From: an uncultured Bacteroidales bacterium | GTDB lineage: Bacteria > Bacteroidota > Bacteroidia > Bacteroidales > Bacteroidaceae | Direction: 5' to 3' | DNA: 39,022 nt | Assembly (NCBI GenBank): GCA_902791675.1 | Contig: CADAWW010000001.1 | Coordinates: 1-39,022, forward strand | Part shown: positions 1 through 7,093 of the stretch, piece by piece | How positions within the stretch are numbered: position 1 is the first letter of the stretch | Layout: every line of letters begins with the position of its first letter | The notes under the pieces: generated by a model | Databases searched by the model: none | What the model was told of the DNA's origin: nothing | What the model saw: only the letters and a program-made list of their open reading frames with translations | Translations under genes and position numbers: made by a program

Positions 1-1
1 T

Positions 2-412
2 GTTCACAATATCAAGAACTTCATCATGGCATTGGGTAGTGATTTCTCGTTTATGGGTAATCAGTATCGTCTTGTTGTATCCGAAAAAGAGTATTTCATA
101 GATTTGCTGTTCTTCAATCGCCGCCTTCAGGCACTAATCGCGATCGAATTGAAACGGGGTGAGTTCAAGCCAGAGTATGCAGGGAAGTTGAATTTCTATC
201 TATCAGCACTTGACGAGTATGTGAAACTACCTCATGAGAATCCTTCCATTGGAATTATTCTCTGCAAGGACAGAGATTCAAAAACGGTGGAGTTCGCATT
301 CCGAGACATCAACAAGCCAATGGGTGTAGTCACCTATCGCACATCTTCAGAGTTACCCAAGGAATACCAAGGTATACTTCCTGAACCAGAGGAGTTGAGA
401 AAACTCATGTGA
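2..412 (+). CDS. PDDEXK nuclease-domain protein (DUF1016/YhcG-type C-terminus), 5'-truncated by window edge
   Basis: The reading frame is open from base 2 and its first ATG (base 26) lies inside the conserved domain, so this is the C-terminal part of a longer gene, not a complete 128-residue protein. The segment NIKNF at the edge, then YFIDLLFFNR and AIELKRGEF, matches the C-terminal PD-(D/E)xK fold of DUF1016/YhcG proteins: the Asp of FIDLLFF and the Glu and Lys of IELK are the expected metal and catalytic residues. In the family an N-terminal helical DUF1016_N domain precedes this part; here it is outside the window. Family members are often found near restriction or toxin-type loci in Bacteroidota, but no such partner is visible on this side. 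Its precise role is unknown. The stop is TGA at 410-412. Confidence 0.8.
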   Translation, partial: VHNIKNFIMALGSDFSFMGNQYRLVVSEKEYFIDLLFFNRRLQALIAIELKRGEFKPEYAGKLNFYLSALDEYVKLPHENPSIGIILCKDRDSKTVEFAFRDINKPMGVVTYRTSSELPKEYQGILPEPEELRKLM

Positions 413-554
413 GTGTAGCCAATGTGTACGATACGTCACAGATATTGGGTAATAGGACGTAGCCAAATACGCACTTTTCTGGCATGTGCCACAAAAGATG
501 CCGCAATCAGTTCATGAGCGTTGAGCAAGCTCAGAAGAAAAAGATGTGAATAGA

Positions 555-586
555 TTTGGTTTTTTCAAAATATTTGTTTACCTTTA
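555..586 (+). promoter_or_regulatory. Orphan sigma-ABfr-type promoter candidate
   Basis: TTTG at 555-558, a 20-nt spacer, then TACCTTTA at 579-586, one base off the TAnnTTTG consensus. A transcript from it would begin near 590 and would enter the stem-loop at 590-629 at once. No plus-strand gene lies downstream; the next gene is on the other strand. Confidence 0.4.
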
Positions 587-589
587 CAT

Positions 590-629
590 CCGATGATGAG
601 CCATAGTACGGCTGCAGGCTCAGCATCGG
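590..629 (+). ncRNA. Candidate small structured RNA or 5' stem-loop
   Basis: Arms at 590-602 and 617-629 pair at 12 of 13 positions (one A-C type mismatch) around a 14-nt loop. The stem begins where transcription from the 555-586 promoter would start. Only the stem-loop is given as the feature because no clear 3' end is visible. Alternatives are a remnant of a repeat element or a DNA-level palindrome. I do not recognise a known RNA family. Confidence 0.3.
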
Positions 630-800
630 GTGTTCTTTGATGCAATTTATAGCAGAATGTGGAATTGAGTACGGTCGCCAATTCGTAACCCAGTTTTTCC
701 TCAATCCTCCAGACTGCCTTTATATAAAGAAAAGCTGAGAATTCGTTACGAAAAAACGAGAGAAGAACAAAAGAAATATTCCTTTTTTAAGATAGCGACG

Positions 801-2066
801 CTAATCGGCACGTTGGCGCACACGTGAACCGACAAGGGCATAGAGAAGCATCAGAACTTCTCCGACCAGCACCAGGACCCAAGAACCACGCCAGCCACCC
901 ACATCGGCCAACATACCTTGGACTAACGGAAGTACAGCGCCACCCATCACGCCAATCATAAAAACACCCGAAGCAACTGAGGTATAAGGCCCCAAATGAG
1001 CTACCGAGAGAGTGAAAATAGCACCCCACATGATAGAATGGAACAGTCCTACTGCTACTAACAACCATGGTTCATTCAGCACGATGGCTGCTATGAGCAT
1101 CACGGAGGCCATCAGTGTTGTGAATGTAAGCTGTACTCGAGGCGATACACGACTGAGCATACTGCCACAAAGACGACCAACGAGCATCAGTCCCCAATAG
1201 ACGGTTGCCATCAGCGTGATAGTGGTAACATTAAGATGCAATTCGGTAAGTGCATACAGGTTAATGTTTGCACCTATGCACACCTCGCAACCGACGTAAA
1301 AAAAGATAGCTACCACACCAAGAGTGAGGTGAGAGAAACTCCACACACTCTTCTCGAGACGTTCGCCCTGCTGGGCTCGCGTTCCTTCTATGTCGGGTAA
1401 CGAAAGACGCATGACAAGTGCGAGCACCACAATGATAACCAGGGTAAGGAGAAGGAAGGGCAAACGCAATTGCTCAACCCGTACATCCTCGAGCGCTAAA
1501 CCACCGAAGACGATGCCGGACACAAAGTATGGAGCCAGTGTTGTTCCAACGGAGTTAGCGGATCCGCCTATGGCCAGTCGCTGAATGGATTGTGTACCTT
1601 CTACATGGCAGGCAGTCAGGTAGGGGTTGATGACAACCTGTAAGATGGTAGCCGAGCTTCCCAACACAAACGAACCTGCCAGCAGGATAAAGAAGCCAGT
1701 GGGAATAGCATAGCCAGATACAGAAACCGATGAATCGGGCCACGCCACGGTGCAGACGGAGGAAAGAAAGTATAGGGCCAGCCCCGCCACCATAACCATC
1801 AGGCCACGGACAAGCGTTCCTTTGTAGCCGTGAAGATTAATCCAACGCGATCCGATACCGCCACAAACGGGATAAGCCAAGAACCACGAGAATGTAATAA
1901 GGGTAGCTAACGTATTTTTCAAACCTTCAGCTTGCGAGAGGAAAGCCGATTGTAAGGGACCTTGTAATTGTGAGTTTACTGTAGTAAGGAATCCTACAAC
2001 AAGGAACAGAAATACCATCGCCAGGAATGGGCCAAGGTAATTTGTCTGGGAAGCTTTCATTTTCAT
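801..2066 (-). CDS. MFS sugar transporter, FucP/FHS-like; probable amino-sugar permease (NagP-like)
   Basis: A 421-residue integral membrane protein with about 12 hydrophobic segments, typical of the major facilitator superfamily. The N-terminal part (FLFLVVGFLTTVNSQLQGPL) resembles the fucose/glucose/galactose:H+ symporter family (FucP, GluP, NagP). It lies 27 nt downstream of nagB in the same orientation, so the two are very probably cotranscribed and the substrate is likely GlcNAc or a related amino sugar. That specificity is inferred from context; fucose is an alternative, as a GH95 fucosidase is encoded elsewhere in the window. ATG at 2066 is used; a second ATG two codons later is equally possible. 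It would act in the inner membrane. Confidence 0.8.
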   Translation of the reverse strand: MKMKASQTNYLGPFLAMVFLFLVVGFLTTVNSQLQGPLQSAFLSQAEGLKNTLATLITFSWFLAYPVCGGIGSRWINLHGYKGTLVRGLMVMVAGLALYFLSSVCTVAWPDSSVSVSGYAIPTGFFILLAGSFVLGSSATILQVVINPYLTACHVEGTQSIQRLAIGGSANSVGTTLAPYFVSGIVFGGLALEDVRVEQLRLPFLLLTLVIIVVLALVMRLSLPDIEGTRAQQGERLEKSVWSFSHLTLGVVAIFFYVGCEVCIGANINLYALTELHLNVTTITLMATVYWGLMLVGRLCGSMLSRVSPRVQLTFTTLMASVMLIAAIVLNEPWLLVAVGLFHSIMWGAIFTLSVAHLGPYTSVASGVFMIGVMGGAVLPLVQGMLADVGGWRGSWVLVLVGEVLMLLYALVGSRVRQRAD

Positions 2067-2093
2067 TAGGCAGAAGAAAAGGGAAATTTCGAA

Positions 2094-2825
2094 CTATAGT
2101 TTACTTGAAGCATCAGCATCAAGAAGGAATTCGCAACTGGGATGTAATTGAAGGATAGAGGCAGGCAGGTCTGTAGTGACAGGTCCCAAGAGCATGGAAC
2201 GTACAATGTCGGTCTTGTTCTTGCCTTTGGCAACAAGAACGATATGACGGGCATGCATAATATCACGAATGCCAAGTGTAACGCCACCCAACCATTTGTC
2301 TGCCGGTGTTGCCGTCTCGCGGCGGATACGTTCTTCCAGTTCAATATTCATATCGGTTACCCAGGCAGAACTGCCGAATGGAGTTCCTGGCTGGTTGAAG
2401 CCCAGATGGCCGTTCTCTCCCAAACCCAAGATAAGCAGGTCGATACCGCCACGCTGCTCCAGTTCGTCGGTAAAGTGCTGACAGGCAGCAGGAAAATCGT
2501 CACTTTCGGTAGGAAGCATCAGGAAGTGTTCTTCATCGACGTTCATTGCATCCAGCATCTCCGTCCGAAGCATTGTATAACAGGCTCCTGCGTATTCCCG
2601 TGGCACACCGACTACCTCGTCCAGACCAAAGAATGTCGTACGGCTGGCATCGAATCTGGTCTGTTGCCACATCTGTGCCACAAGCCGGTGCATATTACCT
2701 GTTGTACGGCCGGTTGAAAGTCCTATCACGCTATGAGGCTTTGACTTAATCTGTTCCACAATACGAAGAGCCGCAGCCTCGTCAAAGCTGTGCTCGTCGG
2801 GCATTATTGTAATCTGGTATTTCAT
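2094..2825 (-). CDS. nagB: Glucosamine-6-phosphate deaminase family protein
   Basis: A 243-residue NagB-family protein. Family enzymes convert glucosamine 6-phosphate to fructose 6-phosphate and ammonia. Seen motifs: phosphate-binding loop GLSTGRTTGN (residues 35-44), FFGLDEVVG with the proton-shuttling Asp69, and GLGENGHLGFNQPG (135-147) with ring-opening His140. Position 145, where E. coli NagB has Glu148, is Gln here, and the E. coli Asp141 position is Asn138. The Asn is common in the family; the Gln is unusual and may mark a subfamily such as galactosamine-6-phosphate isomerase. Start: ATG at 2825; the upstream in-frame codon at 2831 is GTG and adds only two residues. It heads a two-gene unit with the MFS transporter and has its own promoter at 2848-2881. 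Confidence 0.82.
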   Translation of the reverse strand: MKYQITIMPDEHSFDEAAALRIVEQIKSKPHSVIGLSTGRTTGNMHRLVAQMWQQTRFDASRTTFFGLDEVVGVPREYAGACYTMLRTEMLDAMNVDEEHFLMLPTESDDFPAACQHFTDELEQRGGIDLLILGLGENGHLGFNQPGTPFGSSAWVTDMNIELEERIRRETATPADKWLGGVTLGIRDIMHARHIVLVAKGKNKTDIVRSMLLGPVTTDLPASILQLHPSCEFLLDADASSKL

Positions 2826-2847
2826 TAGCACAAACCGTTCAATTCAA

Positions 2848-2881
2848 CAAATATATTTGGCTTATCCGTTGAATATTCAAA
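2848..2881 (-). promoter_or_regulatory. Promoter of the nagB-transporter unit
   Basis: Read on the minus strand, TTTG (2878-2881), a 22-nt spacer, then TATATTTG (2848-2855), an exact TAnnTTTG match. It lies between the era stop and the nagB ATG, with a predicted leader of about 20 nt. Confidence 0.55.
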
Positions 2882-2888
2882 GAAAAAA

Positions 2889-3770
2889 TTATTCTAGCTG
2901 ATAGCCGTATGACTTCATGGCGCGTTCGCTCTGACGCCAATCCTTATCTACCTTGACAAAAACTTCAAGATAGATGCTCTTGCCGAAGAATCTCTCCAGA
3001 CTTTTACGTGCCTCAGAGCTGACACGTTTCAGGGCTACTCCCTGATGACCGATAATGATACCCTTCTGACTTTCGCGCTCGACATAAATAACTGCATTGA
3101 TATGGATGTTCTTGTCTGTCTCCTTGAACTGCTCTACTACAACCTCTACACTATATGGAATCTCCTTATCATAATAGAGCAGAATCTTCTCACGAATAAT
3201 TTCTGTCACAAAGAAACGGGCTGGCTTATCAGTCCACTGGTCCTTATCAAAGTATGCAGGACTCTCAGGCAGCAGTTCCTGAATGCGCTTCAATACCACG
3301 TCTACATTGAACTTATGCAGGGCGCTGATGGGGATAATCTCCGCCTTGGGCAGGACAGCATGCCACTCCTCGACCTTCTGGGTGAGAACCTTCTGGTCTG
3401 AGATATCTATCTTGTTGATAAGAACAAGAACAGGCACCGTCATACGTTGTACCTTTTCCAGAAACTCGGCATTCTTATCAGGTGTCTCCACCATATCTGT
3501 GACATACAGCAGCACATCTGCATCCTGAAGGGCACTCTCGCTAAATTGCAGCATCTGCTCTTGTAGCTTATAATTAGGCTTCAAGACACCTGGAGTATCA
3601 GAGAAACAGATCTGCATCTCTGGCGTATTAAGGATACCCATAATGCGGTGACGCGTCGTCTGTGCTTTGAATGTAGCAATACTGATGCGCTCGCCCACCA
3701 AAAGATTCATGAGCGTACTCTTACCCACATTGGGATTACCTACTATATTTACAAATCCTGCTTTATGCAT
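2889..3770 (-). CDS. era: GTPase Era
   Basis: Era binds 16S rRNA and helps mature the small ribosomal subunit. The 293 residues show the whole set of GTPase motifs: G1 GNPNVGKS (11-18), switch region KAQTTRHRI (36-44), G3 DTPG (58-61), G4 NKID (119-122), G5 SALHK (149-153). A C-terminal KH domain carries the RNA-binding IIGHQG loop (239-244). Length is normal for the family. It lies downstream of fabH, as is common in Bacteroidota, though the usual neighbour der is missing and nagB follows. The 184-nt gap to fabH is filled with repeats and shows no clear promoter, so expression may depend on upstream transcription. Confidence 0.97.
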   Translation of the reverse strand: MHKAGFVNIVGNPNVGKSTLMNLLVGERISIATFKAQTTRHRIMGILNTPEMQICFSDTPGVLKPNYKLQEQMLQFSESALQDADVLLYVTDMVETPDKNAEFLEKVQRMTVPVLVLINKIDISDQKVLTQKVEEWHAVLPKAEIIPISALHKFNVDVVLKRIQELLPESPAYFDKDQWTDKPARFFVTEIIREKILLYYDKEIPYSVEVVVEQFKETDKNIHINAVIYVERESQKGIIIGHQGVALKRVSSEARKSLERFFGKSIYLEVFVKVDKDWRQSERAMKSYGYQLE

Positions 3771-3776
3771 ATTTTA

Positions 3777-3790
3777 AGTGAAGAGTGAAG
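3777..3790. repeat. Heptamer repeat (AGTGAAG)x2 upstream of era
   Basis: Two tandem AGTGAAG units just 6 nt upstream of the era ATG. A further copy lies at 3866-3872. The same unit occurs at 7094-7114 and 31727-31754 and, inverted, at 32210-32223. Confidence 0.85.
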
Positions 3791-3862
3791 GCTGCGATTG
3801 AGCGAGAGCAATGATAAGCTTGCTTAAGTATTGCCGAGCGTGAGCAGGCTCGACCGCAGGTC
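3791..3862. repeat. 72-bp palindromic element flanked by 10-bp direct repeats
   Basis: A GC-richer segment between two exact copies of AAGAGTGAAG (3781-3790 and 3863-3872). Its two ends form imperfect inverted repeats (CTGCGATTGAGC near the left end; the right end reads CTGCGGTCGAGC on the other strand), and the middle has a GCAAT...TAAGC/GCTTA...ATTGC palindrome. This is what a small non-autonomous insertion with target duplication would look like, although the flanking copies also belong to a heptamer family. Confidence 0.5.
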
Positions 3863-3888
3863 AAGAGTGAAGAATTTGCTGCCGCTGT

Positions 3889-3958
3889 GTTCAATGTTCA
3901 ATGCTCAACTATCAACTGCCTCTAAACTCTAAACTATCAACTATCAACTATCAACTAT
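3889..3958. repeat. Ten-unit degenerate heptamer array at the fabH 3' end
   Basis: Seventy bases divide exactly into ten 7-mers: GTTCAAT twice, GCTCAAC, TATCAAC, TGCCTCT, AAACTCT, AAACTAT, then CAACTAT three times. The fabH stop codon (3955-3957) lies inside the last unit. Confidence 0.85.
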
Positions 3959-5034
3959 TTACGCTTAGCGTACCACTCCTCGCGGGTAATTTCACCTTCT
4001 TTATAGAACTCGGCGGGTTCTTTGGCTGCCTCTGCCGCACCGTCATAGCCCCATATCATATAGCTGGCCCCCCATGTGAAGCCGGCGCCAAAAGCGGTAA
4101 ACACCAATTTGTCGCCTTTCTTCAGGCGCGGTTCGTATTCCCAAAGACAGAGGGGAAGTGTTCCGCCAGAAGTATTAGCCATGTGGTCGATATTTACCAT
4201 CACATGGTCTTCTTCCACTCCAATGCGCTTGGCCACAGAGACCTCGATATTGATATTTGCCTGATGAGGAATCACCCATGCAATATTATCTTTATTAAGA
4301 CCATTGCGTTCGGTGAGCGTCTTTACGGCACTGCTCATATCAAGAACAGCATGCTTGTAAACAGCTCTACCCTCTTGATACACAAAATGTTCACGAGCAT
4401 CAACAGACTCATGGCTTGGCATCTTGGCAGAACCGCCAGCTGCCATATGAAGATTCTGATATCCTTTTCCGTCAACTCTATAATAGCCGTCCATCAGGCC
4501 TACCTTCTCTGTTGTTGCCTCCATCAGAACACAAGCGGCTCCGTCGCCAAAAATAGGACATGTGTTACGATCTTCGTAATTGGTCATACTGCTCATATGG
4601 TCACCGCCACAGATAACAATGCGCTTATAACGTCCGCTACGTATATAAGAGGCACCGGCTTCCATTGCATAAAGGAATCCCGCACAAGCTGCTTCCATAT
4701 CGAATCCAAAAGCATTCTTCAGACCACAATTACCAATTACAAGTGAAGCGGTAGAAGGGAAATGGTAGTCAGGAGTCGTAGTTGCACAGATTACCAATTC
4801 TATGCTGTCAGGGTCTGCGCCTGTCTTACGCAATAGCTGCTGTACAGCACGGGTCATCATATAAGAAGTCCCACTTCCCTGTTCCGGTTTTAAGATATGG
4901 CGTGTCTTCACTCCAATTCGTTCCATAATCCACTCGTCCGAGGTATCTACAATGGTAGACATTTCCTCGTTGTCCAGGATGTAGTCAGGAACGTATCCTC
5001 CAACGCCAGTAATAACGGCATTTATTTCTTCCAT
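3955..5034 (-). CDS. fabH: 3-oxoacyl-[ACP] synthase III (KAS III)
   Basis: FabH condenses acetyl-CoA (or branched starters) with malonyl-ACP to begin fatty-acid synthesis. The catalytic triad is visible: Cys117 in EAACAGF, His257 in IPHQAN, and Asn287 in MANTSGG. The glycine-rich GAGFTWG (316-322) closes the fold. At 359 residues it is longer than E. coli FabH (317) because of a charged C-terminal tail (about 330-359). It lies downstream of rpmF, a widely conserved pairing, and is separated from it by a hairpin. The stop codon is embedded in a heptamer repeat array, so the C-terminus may have been reshaped by repeat insertion. A perfect palindrome lies just upstream of the start. Confidence 0.95.
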   Translation of the reverse strand: MEEINAVITGVGGYVPDYILDNEEMSTIVDTSDEWIMERIGVKTRHILKPEQGSGTSYMMTRAVQQLLRKTGADPDSIELVICATTTPDYHFPSTASLVIGNCGLKNAFGFDMEAACAGFLYAMEAGASYIRSGRYKRIVICGGDHMSSMTNYEDRNTCPIFGDGAACVLMEATTEKVGLMDGYYRVDGKGYQNLHMAAGGSAKMPSHESVDAREHFVYQEGRAVYKHAVLDMSSAVKTLTERNGLNKDNIAWVIPHQANINIEVSVAKRIGVEEDHVMVNIDHMANTSGGTLPLCLWEYEPRLKKGDKLVFTAFGAGFTWGASYMIWGYDGAAEAAKEPAEFYKEGEITREEWYAKRK

Positions 5035-5040
5035 TTATCT

Positions 5041-5052
5041 TATTACGTAATA
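5041..5052. promoter_or_regulatory. Palindrome TATTACGTAATA upstream of fabH
   Basis: A perfect 12-bp palindrome, 6 nt upstream of the fabH ATG. A related core (ATTACGTTAT on the minus strand) occurs in the palindrome next to the histidine kinase start at 7052-7068. It could be an operator; no regulator is identified. Confidence 0.3.
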
Positions 5053-5060
5053 TTCAATAA

Positions 5061-5107
5061 AAAATAAAGCCGCATAAGCCCAAGCTAAGGGGCCGTAGCG
5101 GCTTATT
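5061..5107 (-). terminator. Hairpin with U-rich tail between rpmF and fabH
   Basis: Read on the minus strand, GCGGCTT-type arms (5098-5104 with 5067-5073) and an inner GCCC/GGGC pairing are followed by a T-rich run at 5059-5068. It would end or attenuate rpmF transcripts. Because fabH has no obvious promoter, partial read-through seems likely. Confidence 0.5.
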
Positions 5108-5123
5108 TCTTTACCTCAGAAGA

Positions 5124-5303
5124 TTAAGCTTCCTTTTCGATAGCAACCTTGCCGCGATAGTATCCGCATGCGGGGCATACTGTGTGATAAATGTGGAACT
5201 CGCCGCAGTTAGGGCATACTGCCAATGCAGGAGCTACAGCCTTATCATGGGTTCTTCTCTTGAGGGTTCTAGTCTTGGACTGTCTTCTTTTAGGATGTGC
5301 CAT
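5124..5303 (-). CDS. rpmF: 50S ribosomal protein L32
   Basis: A 59-residue basic protein beginning MAHPKRRQSKTR, the universal L32 start. Two CxxC pairs, Cys30/Cys33 (VCPNCGEFH) and Cys43/Cys46 (VCPACGYYRG), form the zinc-ribbon of the zinc-binding L32 type. It is part of the large ribosomal subunit. It starts 6 nt after the DUF177 gene, the standard yceD-rpmF pairing, and precedes fabH. Start ATG at 5303, stop TAA at 5124-5126. Confidence 0.97.
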   Translation of the reverse strand: MAHPKRRQSKTRTLKRRTHDKAVAPALAVCPNCGEFHIYHTVCPACGYYRGKVAIEKEA

Positions 5304-5309
5304 TTTGTT

Positions 5310-5831
5310 TTATTTTTTATTGTTATCTAATACTTTCTTTAATTCGCTCCAGCGAGGGTCTATCGGTTTTTCTTCCTCCTCTGCCGGTGTGAGAGAATCC
5401 AACGTTGCCGACATCTGCTTGCTGCATGCTCCGTCTGGATGAACATGACGAAGGGGTATCTCCAGAGCTGCAAACTCATAGATGTTCCATGCTACATTCA
5501 GCATGCCATCGTCTTCAGGAACCACAATTAAATCGCCGTCATCGACAAACTCATCTCCCAGCTTTGCACGTAAAACATGCTCTGCGCAGATGGGGCAATC
5601 CATCAAATCCAAGCAGCGGTCACATAATACTTTAACCGTACCATCTAACTGAAAAACCAGTTCGTAGGCACCGGCCGTCCGCTTCACCCGTAATGCGACA
5701 TCTAGCTGACCCTGCTGAATTTCAGGACCCTGAACAGCGGAGAAGAAGTCGTCGTCTACATGCCAGCTGTACGACACAGTACCCTCCGACATGCCTTTCA
5801 GATCCACTTTATAGCTATCCAGTTTCTCCAT
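5310..5831 (-). CDS. DUF177/YceD family protein
   Basis: A 173-residue protein of the YceD family, linked in many bacteria to rpmF and to 23S rRNA accumulation or ribosome assembly. The family Cys pair is visible in CDRCLDLMDCPI near residue 92. The C-terminal part is acidic and ends in a Lys-rich tail. It is the first gene of the DUF177-rpmF unit and has a promoter immediately upstream, with almost no leader. The molecular role of the Bacteroidota version is not known. Confidence 0.9.
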   Translation of the reverse strand: MEKLDSYKVDLKGMSEGTVSYSWHVDDDFFSAVQGPEIQQGQLDVALRVKRTAGAYELVFQLDGTVKVLCDRCLDLMDCPICAEHVLRAKLGDEFVDDGDLIVVPEDDGMLNVAWNIYEFAALEIPLRHVHPDGACSKQMSATLDSLTPAEEEEKPIDPRWSELKKVLDNNKK

Positions 5832-5838
5832 CGGGCTG

Positions 5839-5870
5839 CAAAATTACAAAAAAACAGATAACGACCCAAG
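5839..5870 (-). promoter_or_regulatory. Promoter of the DUF177-rpmF unit
   Basis: On the minus strand TAATTTTG (5839-5846) matches TAnnTTTG exactly. A weaker CTTG at 5867-5870 sits 20 nt upstream. The box ends only 7 nt before the ATG at 5831, implying a leaderless or nearly leaderless mRNA. Confidence 0.5.
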
Positions 5871-5894
5871 AAAATGCTCTAAAAAAAAGAACAT

Positions 5895-7052
5895 TTAGTG
5901 TTTTTTGAGTTCAATACGGAACGTTGTGCCTTTTCCAAGCTCTGAATTTTTCACAAAAATACGTCCATTGTGATACTCCTCAACAATTCTCTTTGCTAAC
6001 GAAAGCCCTAAGCCCCATCCTCGCTTTTTTGTAGTGAAACCGGGTGTAAAAACTGTTCGGAAATTATTCTTGGGAATACCTTTTCCAGTATCTGTTATCT
6101 CAACAGCGAAACAATTTGCCTCTTCACGGGCTACCAGGGTAATACTTCCACTTCCGTCCATTGCATCGATAGCATTCTTGCAAAGATTTTCTATTACCCA
6201 TTCAAAAAGCGGAGCACATATATTAACAACAAGGGGAGTTTGAGGCAGATGGCAGGACATACTCACACGATTACTTGTACGGCGGTTGATGTACTGAACA
6301 ACCTGCTCAATCACATCGTTCAAGCTCTCAGGCTTTGGCTCTGGCTGCGATCCTATTTTACTGAAACGCTCTGCTATGCGCTGAAGACGCTGTACGTCTT
6401 TCCCCATCTCGGGCAAAAGTTCATCGTCCGGATATGTTTCACGCAATACTTCATGCCAAGCCATCAGACTGCTAATGGGTGTTCCCAACTGATGGGCCGT
6501 TTCTTTACTGAGTCCTACCCACACTTTATTCTGCTCGGCTTTCTTACTGCTCAAAAGGGCAAAGATGGCAACTACAACGAAAATCAGCACAATACCCAAC
6601 TGGACATAGGGCCACCACGCCAAGCGCCACAGTATCAAGCTGTCATCATAACAGATTTCCATATAGTCCGAGGGCGAAAGATTGATACGAATCACCCTGC
6701 CAGACTGACGCATGTGCATAGACTTTGCCTTAACCACTTCCGCTTCGTTCTGGCGTTCGCGTTCAGAAATGGGTATGTTACGATAATCCTGAACATTCCC
6801 TTCGCGATCAAGAACAACAACCGGAATGGTGTTATTACTGTTAAGAACCGTCAAAACGAGGGTAAAGTCGGTATTTTCATCAGCATTGTTCAGACTTCGC
6901 ATAGCCTCAGCCCAGATCTCCATCTTACGCTGCTCCTCTTGCTTGAGGTCACGCACAAGAATATTAGACACCACCAGCGAAGCCACACTCAACACAATTG
7001 CGGCGACAACCAGCAGAATCTTCACCTGACGAATTCTGTTTATCCACTGCAT
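5895..7052 (-). CDS. Orphan membrane sensor histidine kinase
   Basis: A 385-residue two-component kinase. Transmembrane helices at about 11-33 and 149-168 bracket a periplasmic domain of about 110 residues. The cytoplasmic part has the H-box KETAHQLGTP with phospho-acceptor His187, N-box ENLCKNAIDAMDG (Asn293), G1 DTGKGIP (321-327), and G2 GWGLGLSLAKR (345-355). No HAMP domain is evident; helix 2 runs almost straight into the H-box helix. No response regulator is encoded nearby, so the partner is elsewhere. A perfect 17-bp palindrome touches the start codon and may be an operator. The signal sensed is unknown. Confidence 0.93.
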   Translation of the reverse strand: MQWINRIRQVKILLVVAAIVLSVASLVVSNILVRDLKQEEQRKMEIWAEAMRSLNNADENTDFTLVLTVLNSNNTIPVVVLDREGNVQDYRNIPISERERQNEAEVVKAKSMHMRQSGRVIRINLSPSDYMEICYDDSLILWRLAWWPYVQLGIVLIFVVVAIFALLSSKKAEQNKVWVGLSKETAHQLGTPISSLMAWHEVLRETYPDDELLPEMGKDVQRLQRIAERFSKIGSQPEPKPESLNDVIEQVVQYINRRTSNRVSMSCHLPQTPLVVNICAPLFEWVIENLCKNAIDAMDGSGSITLVAREEANCFAVEITDTGKGIPKNNFRTVFTPGFTTKKRGWGLGLSLAKRIVEEYHNGRIFVKNSELGKGTTFRIELKKH

Positions 7053-7068
7053 ACGTTATAATAACGTA
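7052..7068. promoter_or_regulatory. 17-bp perfect palindrome at the kinase start
   Basis: TACGTTAT (7052-7059), one central A, then ATAACGTA (7061-7068). It overlaps the first base of the kinase start codon on the minus strand. Its position would let a bound protein block transcription or translation of the kinase. Confidence 0.4.
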
Positions 7069-7093
7069 ATAAAGAGTCATCTTATTGCATAAA

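Larger units (their letters stand above)
413..800. other. 388-bp intergenic stretch with hairpins, an orphan promoter and no clear gene
   Basis: There is no ATG-initiated gene of convincing quality here. From left to right it holds an imperfect palindrome at 474-497 (CTTTT, TGGCA, TGCCA, AAAAG arms), a small TGAGC/GCTCA hairpin at 522-533, a plus-strand promoter-like pair at 555-586, a strong stem-loop at 590-629, and an A-rich motif at 745-776 that recurs upstream of leuA. On the minus strand positions 565-786 are open for 73 codons with protein-like composition but contain no ATG or GTG, and the first TTG comes well inside. This may be a decayed gene or chance. Confidence 0.6.

Noticed and set aside
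2..412. Complete 128-residue small protein starting at ATG 26
   Set aside because: The frame is open to the window edge and the ATG is inside the conserved domain, so the gene is cut at its 5' side.
474..497. Intrinsic terminator of the PDDEXK gene
   Set aside because: The palindrome has a mismatch and no T-run follows on either strand, so it is not called as a terminator.
787..1068. 93-codon minus-strand frame within the transporter gene
   Set aside because: It lies in another frame of the well-supported MFS gene, has Cys/Arg/Ser-rich composition of a shadow frame and no family motifs.
3889..3958. Possible CRISPR-like or direct-repeat array
   Set aside because: Units are 7 bp and adjoin without spacers; there are no 28-36 bp repeats and no cas genes in the window.
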